Assembly (NCBI GenBank): GCA_017960065.1
Contig: JAGCZK010000084.1
Coordinates: 1-28,278, forward strand
Length of the DNA stretch: 28,278 nucleotides
Direction of reading: 5' to 3'
Origin: Paludibacteraceae bacterium
Lineage (GTDB): Bacteria > Bacteroidota > Bacteroidia > Bacteroidales > Paludibacteraceae
How positions within the stretch are numbered: the stretch's first letter is position 1; every line of letters begins with the position of its first letter. Shown in pieces: positions 17,599 to 25,475 of this stretch. A model generated the notes under the pieces. The model did not search any database and was not told the DNA's origin. It saw only the letters and a list, made by a program, of their open reading frames with translations. A program made the position numbers and the translations under genes.

Positions 17599-18530
17599 AT
17601 CTCTTTCAAGTAGTGGCAGGCTTTGTAAAGAAAGATTTCGACAAAAAGTCGATGGCCTACATCCTGCTCATGGCCGCCCTGTGCATTTTTCTGAACTACC
17701 ATTTCCACCTGTTCCGACAGTACATCCGCCCGACGTACCTCAGCTGCGATTCGTGGTGGGTGTTTCCGCTCTATTACCAGAGTTTTTACTTGCTCGGCGC
17801 CATTCCCGTGCTGCTTTTTCGCAAGCGCTACGACTTGCTGGCCAATCCGGTGTTTTACCTCAAGTCGATGTTCTACATCGGTATCTACGGGCTGACCATC
17901 GGCTATTACGGCTACCTCGACTGGCCTTTCGAAAAGTTGGGCTGCAGCCCGTTGGAAACCAAGTTCCTGTACCGGGCCTTTTTCTTTGCCAAATCAACCT
18001 TGGGCCCGTTGGGCTTTTTGGTGCTGGCCAAACTAACCTTCGACCGCTACCTGCCCAATTTCTACGGCATCGGACGCTCGTCGGCCTACATCGGCCAATA
18101 CCTGTTTTTGGTCGCCTGTATCCTGCCTTTTGTGGCCGTCGCCTCGTTTATGCCGAGTTTTCAGGAAATGTATCCCGTCTTCAGGCCATGGGAGTACGAA
18201 CCCCTGTTCGGACTGTCGGATGCGGGCAAGGTGTTGCTGTTTGACAGTTGCTATTCGTTGCACTATGTCGGGGTGGAGTTGGCCTTGCGCGGCGCTCTGG
18301 TCATCGGCATGGCCTCGCTAATGGGCAAGGACGCCGTGCTGCCGATGGCCTTTATGTACTGCGCCCTGCATTTCGGAAAACCTTTGGGCGAAACCGTCAC
18401 CTCGCTTTTCGGCGGCTACATCTTAGGCGCGCTGGCCTTCGAAACCAAGCACATCTGGGGCGGTATCCTGCTGCATTTGGGCGTGGCCTTCGGTATCGAC
18501 ACCGCCGGCATCCTGCAGCACTATCTGTAA
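17595..18530 (+). CDS. CPBP-family intramembrane protease-like protein
   Basis: 311 residues with about seven to eight hydrophobic segments, so an inner-membrane protein. The C-terminal part carries the CPBP (Abi/Rce1-like) motifs: Glu228 and Arg232 in VELALRG (a reduced form of EExxxR), His259 in YCALHF, and His294 in LLHLGVAF. These residues would form the metal/catalytic site. Family members range from prenyl-protein proteases to proteins of unknown role. The gene is coupled to the phosphorylase upstream. It ends 7 bp from the stop of the converging TPR gene, with no terminator hairpin in between. Confidence 0.85.
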   Translation: MNLFQVVAGFVKKDFDKKSMAYILLMAALCIFLNYHFHLFRQYIRPTYLSCDSWWVFPLYYQSFYLLGAIPVLLFRKRYDLLANPVFYLKSMFYIGIYGLTIGYYGYLDWPFEKLGCSPLETKFLYRAFFFAKSTLGPLGFLVLAKLTFDRYLPNFYGIGRSSAYIGQYLFLVACILPFVAVASFMPSFQEMYPVFRPWEYEPLFGLSDAGKVLLFDSCYSLHYVGVELALRGALVIGMASLMGKDAVLPMAFMYCALHFGKPLGETVTSLFGGYILGALAFETKHIWGGILLHLGVAFGIDTAGILQHYL

Positions 18531-18537
18531 GTTTTTT

Positions 18538-20412
18538 TTAGAGGCTGAAATAGTCGCAGATAAGACTGATCTCCTGCGGCGGAAACGCCGAAGCGGCCTG
18601 GCGCAGCGCGTTTTCGAGCTCTTCGACGGGGAGTGTCTTCCATTGCTCCAAGGCCGGCTTGCGCTCGTCGGCCTGCCATAGCACCAATCCGTAGTTGAAG
18701 CGGTAATCGTCTGATTTTTTGCGGTTTGGCCAAAGGTATTCCATCTTTTCGAACAGCTTTTTGGCGGCGTCGAAACGCCCCAGCGCACACCAGCAGATGG
18801 CCAGCGGCTCGATGTAGCGCGGTTGGTCGGGGTGGCGGTGGCTCAGTTGCGTGTAGAGTTTGGCTGCCTGTTCGTTTTGCCCCAATTGGCGGTGGCACTG
18901 GGCCATTTTGAGTTGGGTCCAGTCTTGGTCCGGCTCGATGATGTCGGCTTTGGCGTAGTTGTCGATGGCCAGTTGCCAGGCCTCGGTTTTCTGATAGCAG
19001 TAGCCGATTTTCTGATAAACCGTGGCCGAACCGTCGTCGGAAGAGGCTTGCTTGAGCAGGGCCGTCAGTGCGGCGGCGTATTGTCCGGCCTTGATCAGCC
19101 GTTGCCCCCATTCGGGCAGGAAGACGTTTTCGGGGTTGATGTGCCGGAAGAACGGGAGGTGGTTGATGTCGGGCGGCAGGGCGAAGACATCGGTAAACTC
19201 GTTGCGCGACGGGTAGAGTTTGAAAAAACGGTACAGGTCTTGCAGGTAGAGGTTGATGAACGAGGCGCTGTCGGTCATTTCGCGGTCGTGGCTTTGCGAG
19301 GAGTCGATCTTGAGCTGCAATCCCGCATTCTGGCGGTATTCGGCCGGCATCTGCGCCAGCGACAGAAAGAACGAATACTTGTCCGAGTCGCACATGAAGC
19401 CGTTGGTCATCAGGGCATCGACCACTTGCGGAAAGTTTTCGTGGAGCGTCTGCACGCCCTCGCGAATGTCGGGGCAGTCGGGGTCGAAGGGCATGAACCA
19501 GTTTTCGAGCCGTTGGAAAAACGCAAAGCTCTTGAGCCGGTAAAAACTCGAGTAGTTGACGTCGTAGCCTTCCATCTTGAGTTGGGCAAAGTCTTGCATC
19601 TTGCGTTCGAGCCCGCTTTTGTGCAGCACTTCGTCCCAATGCTCCAGAAACTCGATTTCCTCCTCTTCCTCGTCATTGGCCGCCGGTTTGGGCTTCTCTT
19701 GCATTTCGCGGGCGGTCTGGGTCAGGATCGGCAGGATGTTGTCGTGCAGGTCTTTCGAGATTTTTTCGGTTTCGAGGCAGACCACCAGTTGGCGCAAAAC
19801 CGTCTGTGCGTCGCGAATGTGGCGCACGTCGTCGAAGAGCAGCTGCAAGCCGTTGGTGATGGAGGGGTACAGCTCGATGCGCCGGGCGTGAACCATCAGG
19901 CAGATCAGCAGCCCGGTCAGCGCACGCAGGCGGACGGTGGGGTCTTCGGCCGAACAGGCTTCGACGAGGCAGAGCATTTTGGCCTCGTCAAAAACATACA
20001 GGCAACTGAGCGTCACGGCCGAAACCGCCAGTTGGGCATTGTTGTCGCCGGTCGGGTCGTTCAGCAGCTTGCGCAAGAAGGCCTGTTGCTCTTCTTTGTA
20101 GTGGTTGGGTTCCCAGAGCGGGTTAAACACCGGATGCTCCGAAAAGGGCCTGGCCGATTGGGCCAGCAGCAACTCGTCGGTGAGTTCCCAGCTCTGCCGG
20201 AGCAAATGCGTCATGACTTCCTCCTGATTGGGGTCGGCCGTGCCCTCAAAATGGTAGTTGAGCAGGGTCCGATAGGTGCTGCGAAGCTCGTCCAGACGCT
20301 CGTTTTGTTGGCCTGCAGGCAGTTTGGACAAGGTCAGTAACACCTTGCCCAACGCCCGTTGCGACAATTGCCGGTACAGCGTTTCGCGAAGCACTTGGCG
20401 GGAGGGAGTCAT
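18538..20412 (-). CDS. TPR-repeat protein, function unknown
   Basis: 624 residues, no signal peptide or membrane segment, so cytosolic. The long N-terminal part is helical without a family I recognise; an acidic stretch (NDEEEEEIEF) lies in the middle. From about residue 466 on there are at least three TPR-like units: IGYCYQKTEAWQLAIDNY, MAQCHRQLGQNEQAAKLY and LAICWCALGRFDAAKKLF. A protein-binding scaffold role is the usual meaning of such repeats. The frame is open upstream into purC, but the ATG at 20412 is 7 bp after the purC stop and is the sensible start. Last gene of the rfbA-rfbC-rfbD-phoH-purC run. Confidence 0.85.
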   Translation of the reverse strand: MTPSRQVLRETLYRQLSQRALGKVLLTLSKLPAGQQNERLDELRSTYRTLLNYHFEGTADPNQEEVMTHLLRQSWELTDELLLAQSARPFSEHPVFNPLWEPNHYKEEQQAFLRKLLNDPTGDNNAQLAVSAVTLSCLYVFDEAKMLCLVEACSAEDPTVRLRALTGLLICLMVHARRIELYPSITNGLQLLFDDVRHIRDAQTVLRQLVVCLETEKISKDLHDNILPILTQTAREMQEKPKPAANDEEEEEIEFLEHWDEVLHKSGLERKMQDFAQLKMEGYDVNYSSFYRLKSFAFFQRLENWFMPFDPDCPDIREGVQTLHENFPQVVDALMTNGFMCDSDKYSFFLSLAQMPAEYRQNAGLQLKIDSSQSHDREMTDSASFINLYLQDLYRFFKLYPSRNEFTDVFALPPDINHLPFFRHINPENVFLPEWGQRLIKAGQYAAALTALLKQASSDDGSATVYQKIGYCYQKTEAWQLAIDNYAKADIIEPDQDWTQLKMAQCHRQLGQNEQAAKLYTQLSHRHPDQPRYIEPLAICWCALGRFDAAKKLFEKMEYLWPNRKKSDDYRFNYGLVLWQADERKPALEQWKTLPVEELENALRQAASAFPPQEISLICDYFSL

Positions 20413-20419
20413 ACGCGAT

Positions 20420-21355
20420 CTAAAGTGCATGCTCGATGTTGGTGCGGATGCGTTCCAAAATGTTGTCGGTATCGGCCTTTTGCAGCTTTTCGCCGGTAAC
20501 GGCTTCGAACAGCTCGACATAGCGGTCGCTGATGCCCTTGACGATGGCGGGCGTCATTTCGGGCACTTTTTGGCCGGCTTTGCCCTGGAATCCGTTGTCC
20601 ATCAGCCATTCGCGCACAAATTCTTTCGACAGCTGTTTTTGGGGCTCACCCTTGGCAAAACGCTCCTGATAGCCGTCGGCATAGAAGTAGCGCGACGAGT
20701 CGGGCGTGTGGATTTCGTCCATCAGGTAGATTTTGCCGTTGTGCTTGCCGAACTCGTATTTGGTATCGACCAGAATCAGGCCGCGTTTGGCGGCGATTTC
20801 GGTGCCACGCTCAAACAAGGCGAGGGTGTATTTCTCGAGCAGGGCGTAGTCTTCGGCCGAAACCAGTCCTTGGGCGATGATTTCCTCTTTCGAGATGTCC
20901 TGGTCGTGCTCGCCGATTTCGGCTTTGGTTGTCGGAGTGATGATGGGAGTCGGGAATTTCTGGTTCTCCTTCATGCCTTCGGGAATCTTTACGCCGCAGA
21001 TTTCGCGCACGCCGCTCTTATAGGCACGCCAGGCGCTGCCGCAGAGGTAGCCGCGTACAATCATTTCGACGGGGAAACCCTCGCAACGCAGGCCGATGGT
21101 GACCATGGGGTCGGGCGTCGAGAGTTTCCAGTTGGGCACGATGTCGGCGGTGGCGTCGAGGAATTTGGCGGCCAGTTGGTTGAGCATCTGTCCTTTGTAG
21201 GGGATGCCTTCGGGCAAAATCACGTCGAAGGCCGAAATGCGGTCGGTGGCAATCATCACCAGTTTGTCGCCGATGCTGTAAACGTCGCGTACTTTGCCGT
21301 GATAAACGGCGGTTTGACCTTTGAAGTTGAAGTCGGTAGCTGTTAATGCTTTCAT
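20420..21355 (-). CDS. purC: SAICAR synthase (PurC)
   Basis: Joins CAIR and aspartate with ATP in purine synthesis. 311 residues, the long form common in Bacteroidetes and eukaryote-like PurC, rather than the ~240-residue form of E. coli. Recognisable blocks: [25 protein letters not shown] (cut here; start at about residue 20), [19 protein letters not shown] and [12 protein letters not shown]. The frame is open upstream of 21355, but homology begins at MKALTATDF. The stop is TAG. phoH lies 13 bp upstream; phoH-purC neighbours are common in this phylum. Confidence 0.97.
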   Translation of the reverse strand: MKALTATDFNFKGQTAVYHGKVRDVYSIGDKLVMIATDRISAFDVILPEGIPYKGQMLNQLAAKFLDATADIVPNWKLSTPDPMVTIGLRCEGFPVEMIVRGYLCGSAWRAYKSGVREICGVKIPEGMKENQKFPTPIITPTTKAEIGEHDQDISKEEIIAQGLVSAEDYALLEKYTLALFERGTEIAAKRGLILVDTKYEFGKHNGKIYLMDEIHTPDSSRYFYADGYQERFAKGEPQKQLSKEFVREWLMDNGFQGKAGQKVPEMTPAIVKGISDRYVELFEAVTGEKLQKADTDNILERIRTNIEHAL

Positions 21356-21368
21356 AATGCGTTGGTTT

Positions 21369-22319
21369 TTATTGTTGTTCTTGTTTCTTCTCTTGTTTTT
21401 CGTAGGCTTCGACAATGCGGCTGACCAAGGGGTGGCGCACAATGTCCTTTTTGTCGAAACGGATCACCGACACCCCTTTGATGCCCTGCAGTACCGAATA
21501 GCAGTGGACCAGGCCCGAGGTGACTTGGCGCGGCAGGTCGATTTGGGTGTCGTCGCCGGTGACAATCATCTTGGAGTTGAACCCCAACCGGGTGAGGAAC
21601 ATCTTGAGCTGGGCGATGGTGGTGTTCTGGGCTTCGTCGAGGATGATGACGGCGTTGCTCAGCGTGCGGCCGCGCATAAAGGCCAGCGGGGCGATTTGGA
21701 TGACGCCCGTTTCGAGAAACTCCTTGAGTTTGAACGGCGGAATCATGTCTTCGAGCGCATCGTAGAGCGGTTGCAGGTAGGGGTCGATTTTCTCTTTCAT
21801 GTCGCCGGGCAGAAATCCCAACTTTTCGCCGGCTTCGACGGCCGGACGGCAAAGGATGATTTTGCGCACCTGCTTGCTTTTGAGCGCCTTGACGGCCAGG
21901 GCGATGGCGGTGTAGGTCTTGCCCGAACCGGCCGGCCCTTCGACCACCATCAGGTCGTTTTCGTCGAAGGCGGTCACCAGCTTCTTCTGGCCGGCGGTGC
22001 GGGCCGTGACGGGCTTGCCGTTCTGACCGTAAAGAATCAGGTCGTCGGTGGTGGGGGTGTCGGGCGTTTCGCCCTTGACCATGGTAATCAGCGTGGCTTC
22101 GCTAATGGTGTTGAACTCGGCGATGTACGATTCGATTTCGGCCACCTTGCGGGCAAACTGCTGCACGTCCTTGTCTTCGCCGGTCACCTTGATGTGGCTT
22201 CCACGGGCCACAATCTTGATTTTGGGGTAAAGCACACGCAACAGGCGGATGTTGGCGTTGTTCACTCCGCAAAACAGCACGGGGTCGGCTTCGTTGAGCA
22301 GGATGGTTTCTTCGGTCAT
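21369..22319 (-). CDS. phoH: PhoH family ATPase
   Basis: P-loop ATPase/putative RNA helicase-like protein linked to RNA metabolism; exact role uncertain. 316 residues. An N-terminal KH-like region (about 10-75; [11 protein letters not shown]) is followed by the ATPase domain with Walker A GPAGSGKT at 128-135, [17 protein letters not shown], Walker [12 protein letters not shown] at about 222-232 and [11 protein letters not shown]. The C-terminus is a charged Q/E/K-rich tail. It starts 9 bp after rfbD. Confidence 0.96.
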   Translation of the reverse strand: MTEETILLNEADPVLFCGVNNANIRLLRVLYPKIKIVARGSHIKVTGEDKDVQQFARKVAEIESYIAEFNTISEATLITMVKGETPDTPTTDDLILYGQNGKPVTARTAGQKKLVTAFDENDLMVVEGPAGSGKTYTAIALAVKALKSKQVRKIILCRPAVEAGEKLGFLPGDMKEKIDPYLQPLYDALEDMIPPFKLKEFLETGVIQIAPLAFMRGRTLSNAVIILDEAQNTTIAQLKMFLTRLGFNSKMIVTGDDTQIDLPRQVTSGLVHCYSVLQGIKGVSVIRFDKKDIVRHPLVSRIVEAYEKQEKKQEQQ

Positions 22320-22328
22320 GGTCGTTTG

Positions 22329-23201
22329 TCAGGCAAGCAAAGTCATGCATTCGGCAAGGGCCTGCTCCCAGTGACGGATTTCGAGGCCGAAAACCGACTT
22401 GATTTTCGACTTGTCGAGCACACTGTAATGCGGGCGGGGCGCCTTTGCGGGATATTCTTCGGATTTGATGGGGCGTACGCGGCAGCTGCCGATACCGGCC
22501 ATCTGGTGGATTTTAAGCGTAAAGTCGTACCAGCTGCACACCCCTTCGTTAGTAAAATGATAGGTGCCGGCGTAGGCGCCGAAGCCTTGGCTGAGCACCT
22601 TGTCGGCGATGAGCAGCAGGGCGGCGGCCAGATCGCGGGCGTAGGTGGGGGTGCCCACCTGGTCGAAAATCACGCCCAAGGCGTCTTTTTCGCGTCCGAG
22701 CCGCAGCATCGTTTTGACAAAATTGTTGCCGAACTCGCTGTACAGCCAGGCGGTGCGGACAACGACGGCGTTGGAGCAGGCGCCGGTCAGGGCGCGCTCG
22801 CCTTCGAGTTTGGTCCGGCCATAGACCGAGCGCGGCGAGGTCGGGTCCTCTTCGCGGTAGGGGCGGCACGAGGTGCCGTCGAACACGTAGTCGGTCGAAA
22901 CGTGCAGCACGCCGATGCCGTGTTTGGCGGCCGCTTCGCCCAAAATCTTGGGGGCCAGCGCATTGATGCGTTGGCATAGTGCCTCGTCGTCTTCGGCCCG
23001 GTCAACCGCCGTATAGGCGGCGCAGTTGATGATCAGGCCGGTCTGGTTTTGGCTGATATGCCGCTCAACGGCCTGGGCGTCGGTGATGTCGAGTTCGGCC
23101 ACATCCGTAAAGTCAAACTCGAATTGGGGGTATTGCGGGGCCAACAGGCGGATTTCGCTGCCCAACTGGCCGTTGCTTCCTGTAACAAGTATGCGTTTCA
23201 T
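22329..23201 (-). CDS. rfbD: dTDP-4-dehydrorhamnose reductase
   Basis: Last step to dTDP-L-rhamnose, NAD(P)H-dependent. 290 residues. The Rossmann motif is GSNGQLGSE at the N-terminus, the SDR catalytic pair is in VYGRTKLEGE (Tyr and Lys), with HVSTDYVFDG and RTAWLYSEFGNNFVKTM also typical. The frame is open further upstream into rfbC, but MKRILVTG at 23201 overlaps the rfbC stop by one base set (ATGA) and is the start. Confidence 0.96.
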   Translation of the reverse strand: MKRILVTGSNGQLGSEIRLLAPQYPQFEFDFTDVAELDITDAQAVERHISQNQTGLIINCAAYTAVDRAEDDEALCQRINALAPKILGEAAAKHGIGVLHVSTDYVFDGTSCRPYREEDPTSPRSVYGRTKLEGERALTGACSNAVVVRTAWLYSEFGNNFVKTMLRLGREKDALGVIFDQVGTPTYARDLAAALLLIADKVLSQGFGAYAGTYHFTNEGVCSWYDFTLKIHQMAGIGSCRVRPIKSEEYPAKAPRPHYSVLDKSKIKSVFGLEIRHWEQALAECMTLLA

Positions 23202-23755
23202 CAATACGTAAAATTGGTCTTGAGGTCTTTGAAAAACGGGTGACGCGTGTCCTTTTCGGAGATGATGCGCTTGTCGGCCGGTATCTTCCAGTCGATCCCC
23301 AAGTCGGGGTCGTCGAAACGGATGCCGCCTTCGAGTTGGGGAGCGTACAAGTTGTCGCACTTGTAAGTGAACACGGCTTCGGGGCTCAGTACCGAAAAAC
23401 CGTGTGCGAATCCCTGCGGAATCAAAAACTGCGTCTTGCTTTCGGCGTCGAGTTCCACGCCGTACCAACGGCCGTAGGTGGGCGAGCCCTGGCGCAAATC
23501 GACGGCTACGTCATAGACGCGTCCTTGCACCACCGACACCAGTTTGGCCTGCGAGGCCGGTTGGAGTTGGAAATGCAGGCCGCGAATCACACCGTAGCAC
23601 GATTTCGACAGGTTGTCCTGGCAAAAACGCTGGGTGATGCCGGCTTCGCGGTAGCGGGCTTCGTTGTAGGTTTCGCAGAAATAGCCCCGGCTGTCGCCGA
23701 AAATGCGGGGACGGATGATCAACAAATCGCGGATTCCTGTTTCAATGACTTCCAT
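23201..23755 (-). CDS. rfbC: dTDP-4-dehydrorhamnose 3,5-epimerase
   Basis: Cupin-fold epimerase, third step to dTDP-L-rhamnose. 184 residues, normal. Catalytic His61 lies in VIRGLHFQ; DNLSKS, KLVSVVQGRVYDVAVDLR and IPQGFAHGF are characteristic. It lies 2 bp after rfbA and overlaps rfbD by ATGA. Confidence 0.97.
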   Translation of the reverse strand: MEVIETGIRDLLIIRPRIFGDSRGYFCETYNEARYREAGITQRFCQDNLSKSCYGVIRGLHFQLQPASQAKLVSVVQGRVYDVAVDLRQGSPTYGRWYGVELDAESKTQFLIPQGFAHGFSVLSPEAVFTYKCDNLYAPQLEGGIRFDDPDLGIDWKIPADKRIISEKDTRHPFFKDLKTNFTY

Positions 23756-23757
23756 GC

Positions 23758-24636
23758 TCAGTAAATATGTGCTTCGTTGGCAATTTTGATAAGGTATTGC
23801 CCGTAATAGTTCTTTTTGAGCGGTTCGGCCAGCTTGAGCAGCTGCTCGCGGCTGATGTACCCGTACTTATACACGATTTCTTCGAGGCAGGCCACCTGCA
23901 AGCCCTGGCGGTTTTGGATGGTGGCGATGAAGTTCGAGGCCTCGAGCAAACTGTCGTGCGTGCCGGTGTCGAGCCAGGCCACGCCGCGGCCCATCTGTTG
24001 CACTTTGAGCCGTCCTTCGGCCAGGTAGAGTTTGTTGAGGTCGGTGATTTCGAGCTCGCCGCGGGCCGAAGGCTTCAGGGTTTTGGCCTTGGCCACCACG
24101 TCGTTGCCGTAGAAATACAGGCCGGTCACTGCGTAGTTGGATTTGGGGTGCTGAGGCTTCTCCTCGAGCGAGAGCACCTTGCCGTTGGCGTCAAATTCGG
24201 CCACACCGTAGCGCTCGGGGTCGTTGACGTAATAGCCGAAGACCATGGCGCCGTCTTGGAGTTTGGCCGCCTCTTTGAGCATGTTGCTGAGGTTGTAGCC
24301 GTAAAAGATGTTGTCGCCCAGCACCAGGCAGACCGGGTCGCTGCCGATGAATTTTTCGCCAATCAAAAAGGCTTGCGCCAGGCCGTCGGGCGAGGGTTGC
24401 ACGGCATATTCAAAGCGGATACCCAGTTCACTGCCGTCGCCCAACAGGTTTTTGTACAGGGGCAGGTCTTGAGGGGTCGAAATGATCAGAATCTCGCGGA
24501 TGCCGGCCAGCAGCAGAATGGAAATGGGGTAGTATATCATCGGTTTGTCGTAAACCGGGATGATTTGTTTCGAAATACTTTTTGTGATGGGGTACAAACG
24601 GGTACCCGAACCACCTGCGAGCACAATACCTTTCAT
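23758..24636 (-). CDS. rfbA: Glucose-1-phosphate thymidylyltransferase
   Basis: First step to dTDP-L-rhamnose: dTTP + glucose-1-phosphate to dTDP-glucose + PPi. 292 residues, normal. The signature GGSGTRLYP is at 8-16, with [16 protein letters not shown] and [10 protein letters not shown] (metal-binding Asp). It heads the run rfbA-rfbC-rfbD-phoH-purC-TPR. The dehydratase gene rfbB is not in the window. Confidence 0.97.
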   Translation of the reverse strand: MKGIVLAGGSGTRLYPITKSISKQIIPVYDKPMIYYPISILLLAGIREILIISTPQDLPLYKNLLGDGSELGIRFEYAVQPSPDGLAQAFLIGEKFIGSDPVCLVLGDNIFYGYNLSNMLKEAAKLQDGAMVFGYYVNDPERYGVAEFDANGKVLSLEEKPQHPKSNYAVTGLYFYGNDVVAKAKTLKPSARGELEITDLNKLYLAEGRLKVQQMGRGVAWLDTGTHDSLLEASNFIATIQNRQGLQVACLEEIVYKYGYISREQLLKLAEPLKKNYYGQYLIKIANEAHIY

Positions 24637-24682
24637 AGAGTTCGTTTTATGTTGCGAAATTCGTAAAAAATCACAACATTCG

Positions 24683-24690
24683 CAAATATG
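24683..24690 (-). promoter_or_regulatory. Possible -7 element of rfbA operon
   Basis: The minus strand reads CATATTTG, one mismatch from TAnnTTTG, 46 bp before the rfbA ATG. A 7-bp inverted repeat, TTGCGAA (24652-24658) and TTCGCAA (24679-24685), partly overlaps it and could be an operator. Both are tentative. Confidence 0.35.
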
Positions 24691-24735
24691 CAGGCAGATA
24701 TTTATCCACTATCGTATATATCAACCTTGTCAGCA

Positions 24736-24768
24736 TTTGTGGATACTGTTTCAAAAAGTATCCACAAA
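24736..24768. repeat. 12-bp perfect inverted repeat with DnaA-box-like halves
   Basis: TTTGTGGATACT (24736-24747) and AGTATCCACAAA (24757-24768) are exact reverse complements around a 9-base loop. Each half contains GTATCCACA, one mismatch from the DnaA box TTATCCACA. A third similar sequence, TTATCCACT, lies at 24702-24710. All are in the 202-bp non-coding gap between the immunity-like gene and rfbA. Without a T-run it is less likely to be a simple terminator, though it lies just after the stop of the gene at 24839. Confidence 0.7.
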
Positions 24769-24838
24769 AGGAAACACTACCGTGTCGGTTTCTCTGCGTC
24801 TCATGTTGAATTCTCAAAAGCTTATTCAACCGCCACAT

Positions 24839-25210
24839 TTATTCATCCCACACAAATGTGTCTATTCGTTCTTTTAGAAAATTTATGTAAAAATCAATAA
24901 GTTCTACGCATGGTGTACAATACCATTCAGGATCAATGTCGGGAATGGAAGCAATGATTCCTCTATGAATATCATCTTCCCATGAAAAATTAGAAGGTTC
25001 CTTATGATTCTTAATAACTGAAAAATCCAAACTTCCTCTATCTTGTTGAAATTGAATAATCAAATCGTTATAACGAAAATCAACTTCCATAATACCATTG
25101 GGCAAGTTTTCGTATTCAAATATGAATTCTTCCCATAAAGGGAAAAACGTATTCATTTGCTTTCTAATATACAAAGCACAATCTAACCTATTTTTGAATT
25201 TTGTTACCAT
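24839..25210 (-). CDS. Small acidic immunity-like protein
   Basis: 123 residues, AT-rich (roughly a third G+C) compared with the GC-rich core genes, which suggests transfer. No signal peptide. Aromatic and acidic content is high (WEEFIFEYENL, DIDPEWYC, FVWDE at the C-terminus), as in many immunity proteins of polymorphic toxins; I recognise no named family. Two ATGs are possible (25222 and 25210). I chose 25210 because GGAGG precedes it at a proper distance and it overlaps the stop of the upstream fragment (ATGGTAA), which is the usual layout of toxin-tail/immunity pairs. It is the last intact gene before the rfbA promoter region. Confidence 0.65.
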   Translation of the reverse strand: MVTKFKNRLDCALYIRKQMNTFFPLWEEFIFEYENLPNGIMEVDFRYNDLIIQFQQDRGSLDFSVIKNHKEPSNFSWEDDIHRGIIASIPDIDPEWYCTPCVELIDFYINFLKERIDTFVWDE

Positions 25211-25333
25211 GATAACCTCCATAATTCGCCATCCTTTATAAAAATGGTAGCTTTATTATATTTTTTCAAAACCAAGTCTTTCAACAATTGTATTTCTTTA
25301 GGGTACGATTGACCATACAGACATGCCCCCGTT

Positions 25334-25357
25334 CGGCGTAGCGTCCTCGCTACGCCG
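25334..25357. repeat. GTAGCG/CGCTAC palindrome, copy 1
   Basis: CGGCGTAGCG (25334-25343), a 4-base loop tcct, and the exact complement CGCTACGCCG (25348-25357). It is preceded by GTT and resembles the copy at 26901-26922. It lies inside the fragment at 25204-25410. Confidence 0.75.
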
Positions 25358-25367
25358 TTCTCTGCGT

Positions 25368-25382
25368 CAAACCACTGGTTTG
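25368..25382. repeat. Small inverted repeat CAAACC/GGTTTG
   Basis: A 6-bp perfect stem around a 3-base loop (act), 10 bp from the larger palindrome. It may be chance, as it can be read in frame in the truncated gene. Confidence 0.35.
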
Positions 25383-25418
25383 TTTCTTTGACAATATTAC
25401 TGTTTTTTGTCTAATTCA

Positions 25419-25450
25419 GAACTGTCCGATTTTTAGGGGGCCGTACAGAA
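25419..25450 (+). repeat. GAACTG direct repeat, copy 1
   Basis: Begins GAACTGTCCGATTTTTAGG, followed by a G-run and TACAGAAA. It matches the sequence at 28206-28240 in the same orientation with a few differences. It marks the point where the truncated gene at 25204-25410 is cut off. It could be the end of an insertion element, but I cannot name one. Confidence 0.65.
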
Positions 25451-25475
25451 AAGCGGCGGAGGGGCATGGGGAAAT

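Larger units (their letters stand above)
25204..25410 (-). pseudogene. C-terminal fragment of a larger protein, probably a polymorphic toxin tail
   Basis: Read on the minus strand, 68 sense codons are open from after a TAG (25411-25413) to a TAA at 25204-25206, with no ATG in the usable part. The translation is protein-like: NQWFDAENGVARTLRRTG, then LYGQSYPKEIQLLKDLV, and the end KDGELWRLSW. Its stop overlaps the start of the small acidic gene. The upstream side is cut off at the GAACTG repeat (25419), so the bulk of the gene is missing. The palindrome at 25334-25357 is read in frame within it. A toxin tail is an inference from position and partner, not from a recognised domain; another truncated AT-rich gene is possible. 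Confidence 0.5.

Noticed and set aside
24560..24877. 105-codon plus-strand frame over the rfbA upstream gap
   Set aside because: It starts inside rfbA, has no recognisable features, and covers the inverted repeat and the end of the small acidic gene.
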